Below are positions 1 through 7,769 of a stretch of 18,212 bases of DNA, one piece after another; within the stretch, counting starts at the first letter, position 1, and every line of letters begins with the position of its first letter. The translations under genes and the position numbers were made by a program. The stretch is from Alphaproteobacteria bacterium. GTDB taxonomy: Bacteria; Pseudomonadota; Alphaproteobacteria; CACIAM-22H2. The DNA is taken from positions 1-18,212 of the forward strand of contig CANMWW010000007.1 of the NCBI GenBank assembly GCA_947500965.1, read 5' to 3'. The notes under the pieces are model-generated. The model was not told where the DNA came from. It did no database searches and was given only the letters and a program-made list of their open reading frames with translations.

Positions 1-680
1 AGGCGCGCGGACTGGGCCGGCGGTTCGCGCAGGAACTCGACCTGGCCGATCGCGGCGAGCGACGCGAGCAGGGGCGCGAGCTCGCCGTCGTCGACGCCGT
101 CACCGAGATAGACCGTCGTCGCGAGCGTGCCGAGGCGCAGCTCCTCGATTGCGCGGCGCGCGGAGGCACGATCGACCGGCCAGGGCTTCGGCTGCAGCGC
201 CGCGGCCGCGGCGCGCACGTCGCCCGCGCGCGACAGGCGTCCCGCGCGCGGCGGGTCGCCGGCCAGGCCGGGCGCGGTCGTCAGCAGCATCACGGGGCGT
301 GCCTCGCGCTCCGCGCGGTCGAGCAGCCCGTCGATCGTGCGCCGTCGCGCGTCCCAGTTGCGCGCCGCGGCCCAGCCGTCGTCGACGACGACGAGCAGCG
401 GGCCGTTGCCCGCGAGCCGCGCCTGCGGGTTGAGGATCGGGTGGGCGAGGGCGAGGATCACGAGCGCCGCGACGGCGAGGCGCAGCAGCAGCAGCCACCA
501 GGGCGTGCGCGCCGGCGTCTCCTCGCGCGGGCGCAGCCGCAGCAGGATCGCGATCGCGGGGAAGGAGACCTCGCGCGGGGCGGGCGGCGTCACGCGCAGC
601 AGCAGCCACAGCGCCGGCAGCGCCGCGAGCGCGACCAGCCAGAGCGGCGACAGGAACGCGAGCGCGCCGAGTCCGGTCAC
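1..680 (-). CDS. BatA/DUF4159-type membrane protein (N-terminal part, cut by window edge)
   Basis: The reading frame opens with GTG at 680 and stays open to the window edge (226 codons); the C-terminus is missing. The start overlaps the stop of the DUF58 gene as GTGA, so the two are probably translationally coupled. The N-terminus has the look of the BatA/aerotolerance-regulator membrane domain: a hydrophobic helix near residues 5-28, then a PP-x-P-R-x-x-x-FPA segment near 32-42, a TPWWLLLLR motif at 59-67, and a second helix to about 80. A domain with a LLVVVDDG strand (95-102) follows, which resembles the von Willebrand-like fold of the family. In alphaproteobacteria this position after moxR and DUF58 is normally held by a large protein ending in DUF4159; that ending cannot be seen here. 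The family is thought to act with the MoxR ATPase at the inner membrane, but its exact role is unknown. Confidence 0.8.
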   Translation of the reverse strand, partial: MTGLGALAFLSPLWLVALAALPALWLLLRVTPPAPREVSFPAIAILLRLRPREETPARTPWWLLLLRLAVAALVILALAHPILNPQARLAGNGPLLVVVDDGWAAARNWDARRRTIDGLLDRAEREARPVMLLTTAPGLAGDPPRAGRLSRAGDVRAAAAALQPKPWPVDRASARRAIEELRLGTLATTVYLGDGVDDGELAPLLASLAAIGQVEFLREPPAQSAR

Positions 681-1597
681 TGGCGCGATCCCCCGCGCCC
701 GTCCGCCGCGCGCGACAGCAGCTGCCAGAGCGCCATCAGCGCACTCTCCGGCGAGCGGTCGGTGCGATGCGACAGCAGCGGCCAGCCGAGCGCGCGCGCG
801 ATGTCGCGCAGGCCCGCGCGATGCGACGCGAAGGCGCGCGCGTAGTCCCCGCGCATCGCCTCCACGCGCGGCACCAGCATCTCGCCGTCCTGCTCCAGCC
901 CCTCGAAGCGCGTGCGGCCGGAGAAGGGCAGGGTCTCCTCGGCGGGGTCGCAGACCTGCAGCAGCGTGCCCCCGACGCCGGAGGCCGCGAGGGCGCGCAG
1001 GCTGGCGTCGAGCGCCGGCAGCTCGCCCAGGAAGTCTCCCACCAGCACGAGGCTGGCATGGCGCGGCAGGCGCTCGGCCGGCGGCAGGCCGGGGGCGCGC
1101 GCCACGTGCGCGTCGTCCAGCCGCTCGGCGAGCCGCGCGATCGCGGCGCGGCCGGAGACCGGGCGCATGCCCGCGCCAAGCAGCGCCACGCGCTCGCCGC
1201 CGCGCGACAGCAGCGACGCGAGGGCGAGGAGCAGGAGCTCGGCGCGCTCGAGCTTGGTCGGCAGGGCGTCGGACGAGCGCCAGCGCATCGACGCCGAGGC
1301 GTCGCGCCAGAGCCACGCGGATTGCGCGGCCTCCCACTCCGTCTCGCGCACGAAGACATGCGAGCGCTTGGCGCTCTGGCGCCAGTCGATGCGGACCAGC
1401 GCGTCGCCGGGGGCGTAGCGTCGGAACTGCCAGAAGGCCTCGCCCTGTCCGACGCGGCGCCGTCCATGGACGCCCTGCAGCACCGTCATCGCGACGCGCT
1501 CGGCCGCGACCTGCAGCGCGGGCAGGCGGCTGGCGACGGCCTCCGCCCGGGCCCGCCTGCGGCCGACGCCGTCCTCGCGGTGCCTTGCCTCGACCAT
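677..1597 (-). CDS. DUF58 domain protein (MoxR-associated, vWA-like)
   Basis: This 306-residue protein carries the DUF58 core. Residues 42-104 contain a GxHGRRRxGxGEAFWQFRRY segment, then YAPGDALVRIDWRQSAKR, the family hallmark in which a basic protein scaffold precedes the vWA-like fold. A DASAS sequence at 99-103 matches a D-x-S-x-S metal-binding (MIDAS-like) motif. ATG at 1597 was chosen because it lies 36 bp after the moxR stop; the frame stays open further upstream, but there it would overlap moxR and has no better start. The gene sits between moxR and the BatA/DUF4159 gene, the standard order of this module, and its stop overlaps the next start. DUF58 proteins are believed to be MoxR partners, perhaps clients or adaptors. 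The substrate cannot be told from sequence. Confidence 0.9.
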   Translation of the reverse strand: MVEARHREDGVGRRRARAEAVASRLPALQVAAERVAMTVLQGVHGRRRVGQGEAFWQFRRYAPGDALVRIDWRQSAKRSHVFVRETEWEAAQSAWLWRDASASMRWRSSDALPTKLERAELLLLALASLLSRGGERVALLGAGMRPVSGRAAIARLAERLDDAHVARAPGLPPAERLPRHASLVLVGDFLGELPALDASLRALAASGVGGTLLQVCDPAEETLPFSGRTRFEGLEQDGEMLVPRVEAMRGDYARAFASHRAGLRDIARALGWPLLSHRTDRSPESALMALWQLLSRAADGRGGSRQ

Positions 1598-1632
1598 CGC
1601 GGGGGTCCCCGGAGCCGTTGCGGCCGCGCGGG

Positions 1633-2667
<1,035 letters not shown>

Positions 2668-2721
2668 GCGAATCTCCTCAAGGGGCTGCCGCCCGGCCCG
2701 GGCGGCGGTTGCGCGCCGCGC

Positions 2722-2740
2722 CCGGCGAGCGTTTCGCCGG
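2722..2740. other. Hairpin in the moxR / DUF1285 divergent region
   Basis: A perfect 7-bp inverted repeat (CCGGCGA / TCGCCGG) with a 5-base loop lies in the 100-bp gap between the divergent moxR and DUF1285 starts. It would fall in the moxR leader. It could be an operator, an RNA hairpin or chance in GC-rich DNA. I found no convincing -35/-10 pair for either gene in this gap. Confidence 0.3.
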
Positions 2741-2767
2741 ACGAGGCATGAACAGGACTTCTGACCT

Positions 2768-3346
2768 ATGACCCGAGGCCGTCCGATCAACTCCGCCGAA
2801 GGAAGAGGCGCCGCCGTGGCGGGGAGCGCGGCGATGCCGCCGCTCGCTTCCGTGTGCGGATCGTTCCCGATCCGCATCTCGCGCGACGGCACGTGGTTTT
2901 ACCATGGCTCGCCGATCGGCCGCAAACCGCTGGCCCGCCTGTTCTCGACCGTCCTCGCGCGGCGCGAGGATGGCTCGTACTGGCTGTCCACGCCCTACGA
3001 GAGCGGCCGCATCGAGGTCGACGACGTGCCCTTCGTGGCCGTCCTGTGCGAGGCGCGCGGCGAGGGCGCGGCGCGCGAGCTGGCCTTCACCACCAACCTC
3101 GACGAGGTCGTGGTCGCGGACGCGGCGCATCCCATCGAGATGCGCGGCACGGCCGAGGAGCCGGCGCCCTACCTGCTGGTCCGGCCCGGCCTCGAGGCGC
3201 GGATCGCGCGCGCGGTCTTCTACCAGCTGGTCGACCTCGCGGAGGAGGTCCCCGGCCCGGACGGGACGCCGCGCCTCGCCGTGCGCAGCGCGGGCTGCTT
3301 CTTTCCCCTGGAGCCTGGCGAGGGAGTAGGCTCGGGCCGGACATGA
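2768..3346 (+). CDS. DUF1285 family protein
   Basis: A 192-residue protein recognised as DUF1285 from CGSFPIRISRDGTWFYHGSPIG and the later RIEVDDVPFVAV segment (about residues 30-90), which are typical of the family. The family has no assigned enzymatic function; a ligand-binding role has been suggested. The start is uncertain. ATG at 2768 is the longest form but has only a weak ribosome binding site. GTG at 2816 has GGAAGAGG 7 nt upstream, and ATG at 2834 has GGGGAG 7 nt upstream and gives 170 residues beginning just before the conserved part; 2834 is a serious alternative. The stop overlaps the next gene's ATG as ATGA, so it begins a coupled cluster of DUF1285, Nudix, DUF6111 and CCA genes. 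Confidence 0.85.
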   Translation: MTRGRPINSAEGRGAAVAGSAAMPPLASVCGSFPIRISRDGTWFYHGSPIGRKPLARLFSTVLARREDGSYWLSTPYESGRIEVDDVPFVAVLCEARGEGAARELAFTTNLDEVVVADAAHPIEMRGTAEEPAPYLLVRPGLEARIARAVFYQLVDLAEEVPGPDGTPRLAVRSAGCFFPLEPGEGVGSGRT

Positions 3347-3993
3347 CAGACCGGCAGGACGACCTCACCAGCGCCGCGCTGCGCGCGCGCATCGCCGCCG
3401 CCTCCGGCAGCCCCGGGCTGCGTGGCTCGGCCGTTCCCGGCCGCGTCGGCCTGCGCGGCGACCACGACTTCGACCCGCTGCTGCGGCCCGAGGGGCCGCT
3501 GGTCGCCGCCGCCGTGCTGGTGCCTGTCGTCGAATCGCGCGAGGGGCTGCGCGTCCTGCTGACGCGCCGCACCGCGCACCTGCAGGCCCATGCCGGGCAG
3601 ATCAGCTTCCCCGGGGGTCGCTTCGAGACCGACGACGCCGACGCCGCTTCCTGCGCGCTGCGCGAGGCGGAGGAGGAGATCGGGCTCGACCGTGGCCGCG
3701 TCGAGGTGCTGGGGCGGCTCGACACCTACGTCACGCGCACGGGCTACGAGGTCACGCCGGTCGTCGGCCTCGTCGCGCCGCCCTTCGACCTGCGCGCCGA
3801 CCCGCACGAGGTCGCCGAGATCTTCGACGTGCCCCTCGGCTTCGTGATCGACCCGCGCAACCGGGAGCGCCGCGCGCGCGAGTTCAACGGCGCGCGGCGC
3901 GAGTTCTGGGCGATCCCCTATGGCGACTACTTCATCTGGGGCGCGACGGCCGGGATGATCGTCAACCTCTCCGACGTGCTGCTCGCGCCATGA
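3343..3993 (+). CDS. CoA pyrophosphatase, Nudix family (NudL/YeaB-like)
   Basis: A 216-residue Nudix hydrolase. The subgroup mark is LTRRTAHLQAHAGQISFPGG at residues 73-92, the signature that sets coenzyme A pyrophosphatases apart from other Nudix enzymes. It leads into a Nudix box ending in REAEEEIGL (107-115); the E of the consensus G-x5-E is replaced by D, as is common in this subgroup. The expected reaction is hydrolysis of CoA or acyl-CoA to 4'-phosphopantetheine and 3',5'-ADP, acting in the cytoplasm and needing Mg2+ or Mn2+. Start and stop both overlap the neighbouring genes by 4 bp (ATGA), so translation is probably coupled. Substrate is assigned from the subgroup signature only. Confidence 0.92.
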   Translation: MTDRQDDLTSAALRARIAAASGSPGLRGSAVPGRVGLRGDHDFDPLLRPEGPLVAAAVLVPVVESREGLRVLLTRRTAHLQAHAGQISFPGGRFETDDADAASCALREAEEEIGLDRGRVEVLGRLDTYVTRTGYEVTPVVGLVAPPFDLRADPHEVAEIFDVPLGFVIDPRNRERRAREFNGARREFWAIPYGDYFIWGATAGMIVNLSDVLLAP

Positions 3994-4304
3994 TCCGCCT
4001 CCTCGCAGAGTTCCTGCTGCCGCTGCTGGCGCCGACCATCGCCTATGCGATCTGGCGCGCCCTTCCGCGCCGCGGCGCCGCGCCCGGCGAGGGCGATGGC
4101 GCGGGTGCGCCCGCCGCGACGCCGTGGCGCGAGGCGCCATGGATCTGGCTCGGCGGCACCGGCATCGTGCTGGTCGTCGCGGTCGCGGCGACGCTCGGCA
4201 TGACGCGCAGCCTCGGCGACATCGGCGGCGGCACCTACGTCGCGCCGCGCAGCGTCGATGGCCGCATCGTGCCAGGCCATCTCGAGCCGCCGGCGAAGCG
4301 ATGA
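3990..4304 (+). CDS. DUF6111 family small membrane protein
   Basis: This 104-residue protein has two hydrophobic helices, near residues 3-24 and 51-70, separated by a charged, low-complexity linker. The C-terminus carries GGGTYVAPRSVDGRIVPGH (about 79-97), which I recognise as the conserved end of the alphaproteobacterial DUF6111 family. It is an inner-membrane protein of unknown function. It overlaps both the Nudix gene before it and the CCA-adding enzyme after it by 4 bp, and this placement next to the CCA gene is, to my knowledge, common in the class. The conserved tail, rather than the helices, is the likely functional part; this is inference. Confidence 0.85.
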   Translation: MIRLLAEFLLPLLAPTIAYAIWRALPRRGAAPGEGDGAGAPAATPWREAPWIWLGGTGIVLVVAVAATLGMTRSLGDIGGGTYVAPRSVDGRIVPGHLEPPAKR

Positions 4305-5569
4305 GCGCCGGCGTGGCCCCGGACCGCCTGCCGGCCGAGGGCTGGCTGGTCGAGCCGGACACCATCCGCCTGGTCGAGGCGCTGCGCGCCGGCGGCGGGG
4401 CGATGCGCTTCGTCGGCGGCTGCGTGCGCGACACGATCCGCGGCGGCGCGCATGACATCGAGGACATCGACGTCGCCACCCCCGACCCGCCCGACGTCGT
4501 GATGCGCCGGCTCGCCGCCGCCGGGCTGCGCGGGCTCCCGACGGGCATCGCGCATGGCACGGTGACCGCGCTCTCCGGCGCGCGGCGCTTCGAGGTGACG
4601 ACGCTGCGCCACGACGTCGAGACCGATGGCCGCCACGCGCGCGTCGCCTTCACCGACGACTGGCGCGAGGACGCGGCGCGCCGCGACTTCACGATGAACG
4701 CCATGTCCGCGGATCCCGACGGGCTGGTGCACGACTATTTCGGCGGGCGCGAGGACCTGGCCGCGGGGTGCGTGCGCTTCGTCGGCGACCCGGCGGCGCG
4801 CATCGCCGAGGACCGACTGCGCCTGCTGCGCTTCTGGCGCTTCCACGCGCGCTTCGGCCGCGGCGCGCCGCGCGCGGAGGAGCGCGCCGCGTGCCGCGCG
4901 GCGGCGCCCGGCCTTTCCCTGCTCTCGGGCGAGCGCGTGCGCGACGAGATGCTGAAGCTGCTCGCCGCGGCCGATCCCGCGCCGAGCGTCGCCGACATGG
5001 CGCAGGACGGGATCCTCGCGGCCGCGCTGGGCGCGGGCCCGTTCGACGTCGGGGCGATCGCGCAGCTTGCGCGGCTCGAGCCCGATGGCCGCGCGCATGC
5101 CGCGCTGCGCCTTGCCGCGCTGCTGCCGGCGGGAAGCCCGCGTGCGCGCGCGCTCGAGATCGCGCGGCGGCTGCGCCTGTCCTCGGCGCAGCGCGACCGG
5201 ATCCTCGCCACGCTCGCGCCTGCGCCCGGGGGCGGGACGGGGGCGTCGCCGCGCGCGCTGCGCCTCGCCATCCATCGCGACGGCGCGCAGGCGGTGCGCG
5301 ACCGCGTGCTGCTCGCCGCCGCGCGCGCGAACCCGGTCGCCGACGCGAGCGCGGCGCTGGCCACGATCGCGGCCTGGGAGCATCCGCGCCTGCCGGTCGC
5401 GGGCGAGGACGTGCTGGCGCTGGGCTACGCCGCGGGGCGCGAGGTGGGACGCCTGCTCGGCGCGGTGGAGGAATGGTGGGCGGCGCGCGACTTCGCACCG
5501 GACCGCGCCGCCTGCCTCGCCGAGCTGCGCCGCCTCACGGCCATGTCGCCACCGGCGGCAGGCTCATGA
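4301..5569 (+). CDS. cca: CCA tRNA nucleotidyltransferase / poly(A) polymerase family
   Basis: A 422-residue class II nucleotidyltransferase. The head domain shows FVGGCVRD (37-44), the metal-binding D-x-D pair at D55 and D57 within DIDVATP, RRDFTMNAM (127-135) and the EDRLRLLRFWRFHARF neck motif (170-185). These are hallmarks of enzymes that add CCA to tRNA 3' ends from CTP and ATP; the poly(A) polymerase branch shares them, so sequence alone does not fully separate the two. In alphaproteobacteria this single-copy gene is normally the CCA enzyme. The start ATG at 4301 overlaps the DUF6111 stop as ATGA. The last 35 bp overlap the 3' end of hemF on the other strand. Confidence 0.92.
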   Translation: MSAGVAPDRLPAEGWLVEPDTIRLVEALRAGGGAMRFVGGCVRDTIRGGAHDIEDIDVATPDPPDVVMRRLAAAGLRGLPTGIAHGTVTALSGARRFEVTTLRHDVETDGRHARVAFTDDWREDAARRDFTMNAMSADPDGLVHDYFGGREDLAAGCVRFVGDPAARIAEDRLRLLRFWRFHARFGRGAPRAEERAACRAAAPGLSLLSGERVRDEMLKLLAAADPAPSVADMAQDGILAAALGAGPFDVGAIAQLARLEPDGRAHAALRLAALLPAGSPRARALEIARRLRLSSAQRDRILATLAPAPGGGTGASPRALRLAIHRDGAQAVRDRVLLAAARANPVADASAALATIAAWEHPRLPVAGEDVLALGYAAGREVGRLLGAVEEWWAARDFAPDRAACLAELRRLTAMSPPAAGS

Positions 5570-6392
5570 GGATCGCCTCGGCGTTGCCGCCGGTCATCAG
5601 CCCGAACTTGGTGCCGCGGTCGTAGACGAGGTTGAACTCCGCGTAGCGCCCGCGGCGCGCGAGCTGCGTCGCGCGGTCGGCCTCGGTCCAGGGCAGCTCC
5701 ATGCGCCGGCGCACGACCGGCAGGTAGGCGTCGAGGAAGGCCGTGCCGACGTCGCGGGTGAAGGCGAAGTCGGCCTCCCAGGAGCCGGTGTCGAGCGTGT
5801 CGTAGAAGATGCCGCCGACGCCGCGCGGCTCGCCGCGATGGGGGATGAAGAAGTATTCGTCGCACCACTTGCTGAAGCGCGGATGGTAGGCGGGATCGTG
5901 GCGGTCGCAGGCGGCCTTGAGCACGGCGTGGAAATGCGCTGTGTCCTCGGCGACCGGCGCGGTCGTCGGGTTGAGGTCGGCGCCGCCGCCGAACCAGGCC
6001 TTCGTGGTGGCGATGTGCCGCGTGTTCATGTGCACGGCCGGCACGAGCGGCGAGCGCATGTGCGCGACCAGGCTGATGCCCGACGCCCAGAAGCGCGGGT
6101 CCTCCGCCGCGCCGGGGACCTGGCGGCGGAACTCGGGGCTGAACTCGCCCCAGACGGTGGAGACGTTGACGCCGACCTTCTCGAAGACCCGCCCGCGCAT
6201 CGTCGACATGACGCCGCCGCCGCCGCCCTCGCGGTCCCACGCCTTGCGCTCGAACCGGCCGGGCGCGAGGCCGGCATGCGGACCGCCCTGCAGCGCGTCC
6301 TCGATCGATTCGAAGGCGGCGCAGATGCGGTCGCGCAGCTGCTCGAACCACGCGCGCGCCGCGTCGCGGCGTTCCTGGGTGCTCTCGGTCAC
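5535..6392 (-). CDS. hemF: Oxygen-dependent coproporphyrinogen III oxidase
   Basis: A 285-residue HemF, normal length. It converts coproporphyrinogen III to protoporphyrinogen IX in haem synthesis, using O2 for two decarboxylations. Conserved stretches are visible: FWASGISLVAHMRSP (101-115), VHMNTRHI (120-127), WFGGGADLNP (133-142), DEYFFIPHRGEPRGVGGIF (178-196) and the C-terminal GRYAEFNLVYDRGTKFGL (248-265). The start is GTG at 6392, overlapping the trmL stop as GTGA and preceded by an AAAGG-like ribosome binding site; a longer form would run inside trmL. It is the second gene of a trmL-hemF unit divergent from petABC, which places aerobic haem synthesis beside a haem-rich respiratory complex. 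Its 3' end overlaps the CCA gene. Confidence 0.95.
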   Translation of the reverse strand: MTESTQERRDAARAWFEQLRDRICAAFESIEDALQGGPHAGLAPGRFERKAWDREGGGGGVMSTMRGRVFEKVGVNVSTVWGEFSPEFRRQVPGAAEDPRFWASGISLVAHMRSPLVPAVHMNTRHIATTKAWFGGGADLNPTTAPVAEDTAHFHAVLKAACDRHDPAYHPRFSKWCDEYFFIPHRGEPRGVGGIFYDTLDTGSWEADFAFTRDVGTAFLDAYLPVVRRRMELPWTEADRATQLARRGRYAEFNLVYDRGTKFGLMTGGNAEAILMSLPPVATWP

Positions 6393-6862
6393 GTCGTCGC
6401 CTTTCCGGGGAAAGCCCCTGTCTGCCTCAGCGCCTCGCCGAGCGCCAGCGCCGCCGCCAGGGCCACGTTGAGCGAGCGCGCGCCCGGCCGCATCGGGATC
6501 CTGAGCGTCGCGTCCGCCGCCGCGCGGACCATCGCGGGGACGCCGGCCGATTCGCGGCCGACCAGCAGCGTGTCCCCGGGCGCGAAGGCGAAGCCCGGCA
6601 GGTCCTCCGCGCCCGCGGTCGTGAGCAGGACGAGGCGCCCGCCGGGCGCCGCGGCGCGCGCGGCGCGGAATGCTTCCCACGAGGCGTGGCGCCGCAGCTC
6701 GGCGAGGTCGAGGTAGTCGAGGCCGGCGCGCCGCATCCGAGCGTCGCTCCATGCGAAGCCGCAGGGCTCGATCACGTCGACGCCGACGCCGAGGCACGCC
6801 GCGAGCCGCAGCATGGCACCGGTATTCTGGGGGATGTCGGGCTCGAAGAGGGCGAGGCGCAT
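6389..6862 (-). CDS. trmL: tRNA (cytidine/uridine-34-2'-O)-methyltransferase, SPOUT family
   Basis: This 157-residue protein matches TrmL in length and motifs. It has LFEPDIPQNTGAMLRLAACL at residues 5-24, IEPCGFAWSDARMRRAGLDY at 31-50, the knot motif LLVGRESAGVP at 99-109 and RSLNVALAAALALGEALRQ at 129-147. TrmL methylates the 2'-O of the wobble nucleotide in leucine tRNAs using S-adenosylmethionine. ATG at 6862 was chosen because the conserved family N-terminus (MRLALFEPDIPQNTG) starts there; an in-frame ATG at 7024 would add 54 unrelated residues. No clear ribosome binding site is visible. Its stop overlaps the hemF GTG, so the two are probably co-translated. Confidence 0.93.
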   Translation of the reverse strand: MRLALFEPDIPQNTGAMLRLAACLGVGVDVIEPCGFAWSDARMRRAGLDYLDLAELRRHASWEAFRAARAAAPGGRLVLLTTAGAEDLPGFAFAPGDTLLVGRESAGVPAMVRAAADATLRIPMRPGARSLNVALAAALALGEALRQTGAFPGKATT

Positions 6863-6903
6863 GGCCGGCTTGGCGGGGAGGGGGCCGCGGGCGGTCGCGA
6901 GGC

Positions 6904-6933
6904 TTGGCAACGCGGCGGGGTTTCTAGTATAGC
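6904..6933 (+). promoter_or_regulatory. Possible sigma-70-type promoter for petABC
   Basis: TTGGCA at 6904-6909 and TATAGC at 6928-6933 are separated by 18 bp, an acceptable spacing for an alphaproteobacterial housekeeping promoter. It lies about 260 bp upstream of petA, which is far; a closer promoter without clear consensus boxes is possible. Confidence 0.3.
6926..6931 (-). promoter_or_regulatory. Possible -10 box for trmL-hemF
   Basis: Read on the minus strand this is TATACT, five of six matches to the -10 consensus, in locally AT-rich sequence about 64 bp before the trmL start. I see no good -35 box at the right distance. It overlaps the candidate plus-strand -10, so the two promoters would compete for the same DNA. 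Confidence 0.3.
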
Positions 6934-6978
6934 CCTCGGCGTCGTTTCGCATGCCGTTGGCGCTTCTTCCTGACCGAT

Positions 6979-6993
6979 GCGGCAGGATGTCGC
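6979..6993. promoter_or_regulatory. RegA/RegR-like (redox response regulator) binding site candidate
   Basis: The 15-mer GCGGCAGGATGTCGC fits the form GNGRCR-N4-GNCGC, which is how I recall the RegR/RegA box; the central TT often quoted is GG here. In Rhodobacter the RegB/RegA pair controls bc1 and other redox genes, so the position upstream of petABC makes sense. The match comes from memory of the consensus and was not scored. The same bases lie in a GATGCG / CGCATC hairpin. Confidence 0.35.
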
Positions 6994-7155
6994 ATCGATG
7001 GTCCGCGGGCGTTTTGGGCATCAAGCTTTTCGTCAGGCATTGCGAGACTAGCTCAGCGAATCATCGACATCCCCGACAGGCGGCCGCCGGATGGCGCCGC
7101 CCGCCGCGGGAAGGGTTTGCAGGACATGTCTCGCGGGGCATGGCGGTTACCTGGG

Positions 7156-7177
7156 GCCGGGTCCAGCCCGGCTTCTT
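7156..7177 (+). other. Terminator-like hairpin just upstream of petA
   Basis: GCCGGG and CCCGGC pair around a TCCAG loop and are followed by TTCTT. The hairpin ends 18 bases before the petA ATG and just before its GAGGG ribosome binding site (7186-7190). It could be an attenuator, an RNA-stabilising 5' hairpin or chance. Confidence 0.35.
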
Positions 7178-7195
7178 GAGGCGACGAGGGAACGA

Positions 7196-7759
7196 ATGGG
7201 CAGTTCAGGGACGTCCGCCGCAGCGGCGGGACATCACGGCCAGGCGACGCGCCGGGATTTCCTCTATCTCGCCGCGGGAGGGTTCGGGGCGGTCGGCGTC
7301 GGCGCCGCGCTCTGGCCCTTCATCCACTCCATGAACCCGGCGGCCGACGTGCTGGCCCTCGCGTCGACCGAGGTCGACCTGAAGCCGATCCAGCAGGGCC
7401 AGCGCATCACGGTGACGTGGCGCGGCAAGCCGGTCTTCATCGACCATCGCACCGCGGAGCAGGTCAAGTCCGCGCGCGACGTCGGGCTGCAGGATCTCCC
7501 CGACCCGCAGGCCGACCAGAAGCGCGTGAAGTCCGGCAAGGACCAGTGGCTGGTCGTGCTGGGCGTCTGCACGCATCTCGGCTGCGTGCCGCTCGGGCAG
7601 AAATCGGGCGAGTCCAAGGGCGAGTATGGCGGCTGGTTCTGCCCGTGCCACGGCTCGCACTACGACACGTCGGGGCGCATCCGGAAGGGACCGGCGCCGA
7701 AGAACCTCGAGGTTCCCGACTTCACCTTCGTCAACGACACCCTGATCCGGATCGGCTGA
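7196..7759 (+). CDS. petA: Ubiquinol-cytochrome c reductase, Rieske iron-sulfur subunit
   Basis: A 187-residue Rieske protein of the bc1 complex (complex III), which passes electrons from ubiquinol to cytochrome c1. A twin-arginine signal RRDFLYLAAGG starts at residue 19 and serves as the single membrane anchor (about 24-44). The 2Fe-2S ligands are Cys125 and His127 in CTHLGC (125-130), and Cys149 and His152 in CPCHGSHYD (149-157); Cys130 and Cys151 form the expected disulfide. ATG at 7196 was chosen because GAGGG lies 5 nt upstream and the Tat motif is then properly N-terminal; an in-frame ATG at 7091 would bury the motif. First gene of petABC. Confidence 0.97.
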   Translation: MGSSGTSAAAAGHHGQATRRDFLYLAAGGFGAVGVGAALWPFIHSMNPAADVLALASTEVDLKPIQQGQRITVTWRGKPVFIDHRTAEQVKSARDVGLQDLPDPQADQKRVKSGKDQWLVVLGVCTHLGCVPLGQKSGESKGEYGGWFCPCHGSHYDTSGRIRKGPAPKNLEVPDFTFVNDTLIRIG

Positions 7760-7769
7760 GGCCCTCGCC

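Larger units (their letters stand above)
6863..7195. other. Divergent control region between trmL-hemF and petABC
   Basis: This 333-bp gene-free stretch is the longest in the window and is less GC-rich in its middle. I see no convincing ORF and no tRNA. It holds a possible divergent promoter pair near 6904-6933, a 15-bp dyad resembling a RegA/RegR site at 6979-6993 that sits inside a larger hairpin (6972-7003), and a terminator-like hairpin at 7156-7177 ending 18 bases before petA. If petABC starts near 6940 its leader would be about 255 nt long. Confidence 0.6.

Noticed and set aside
2668..2892. Longer MoxR start at 2892
   Set aside because: The added 75 residues are low complexity and cross the divergent gene; GTG at 2667 has a GAGGAG site.
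7011..7024. Possible FNR box upstream of petA
   Set aside because: Only the ATCAA half matches; the other half (GTTTT) agrees at two of five positions.
7040..7115. A TAGCTCAGC stretch resembling a tRNA D-arm in the petA leader
   Set aside because: No matching acceptor stem, anticodon arm or T-loop (GTTCGA) lies at the right distances.
7091..7195. N-terminal extension of PetA from an upstream in-frame ATG
   Set aside because: It would place the twin-arginine motif more than 50 residues in, and the ATG at 7196 has a good ribosome binding site.
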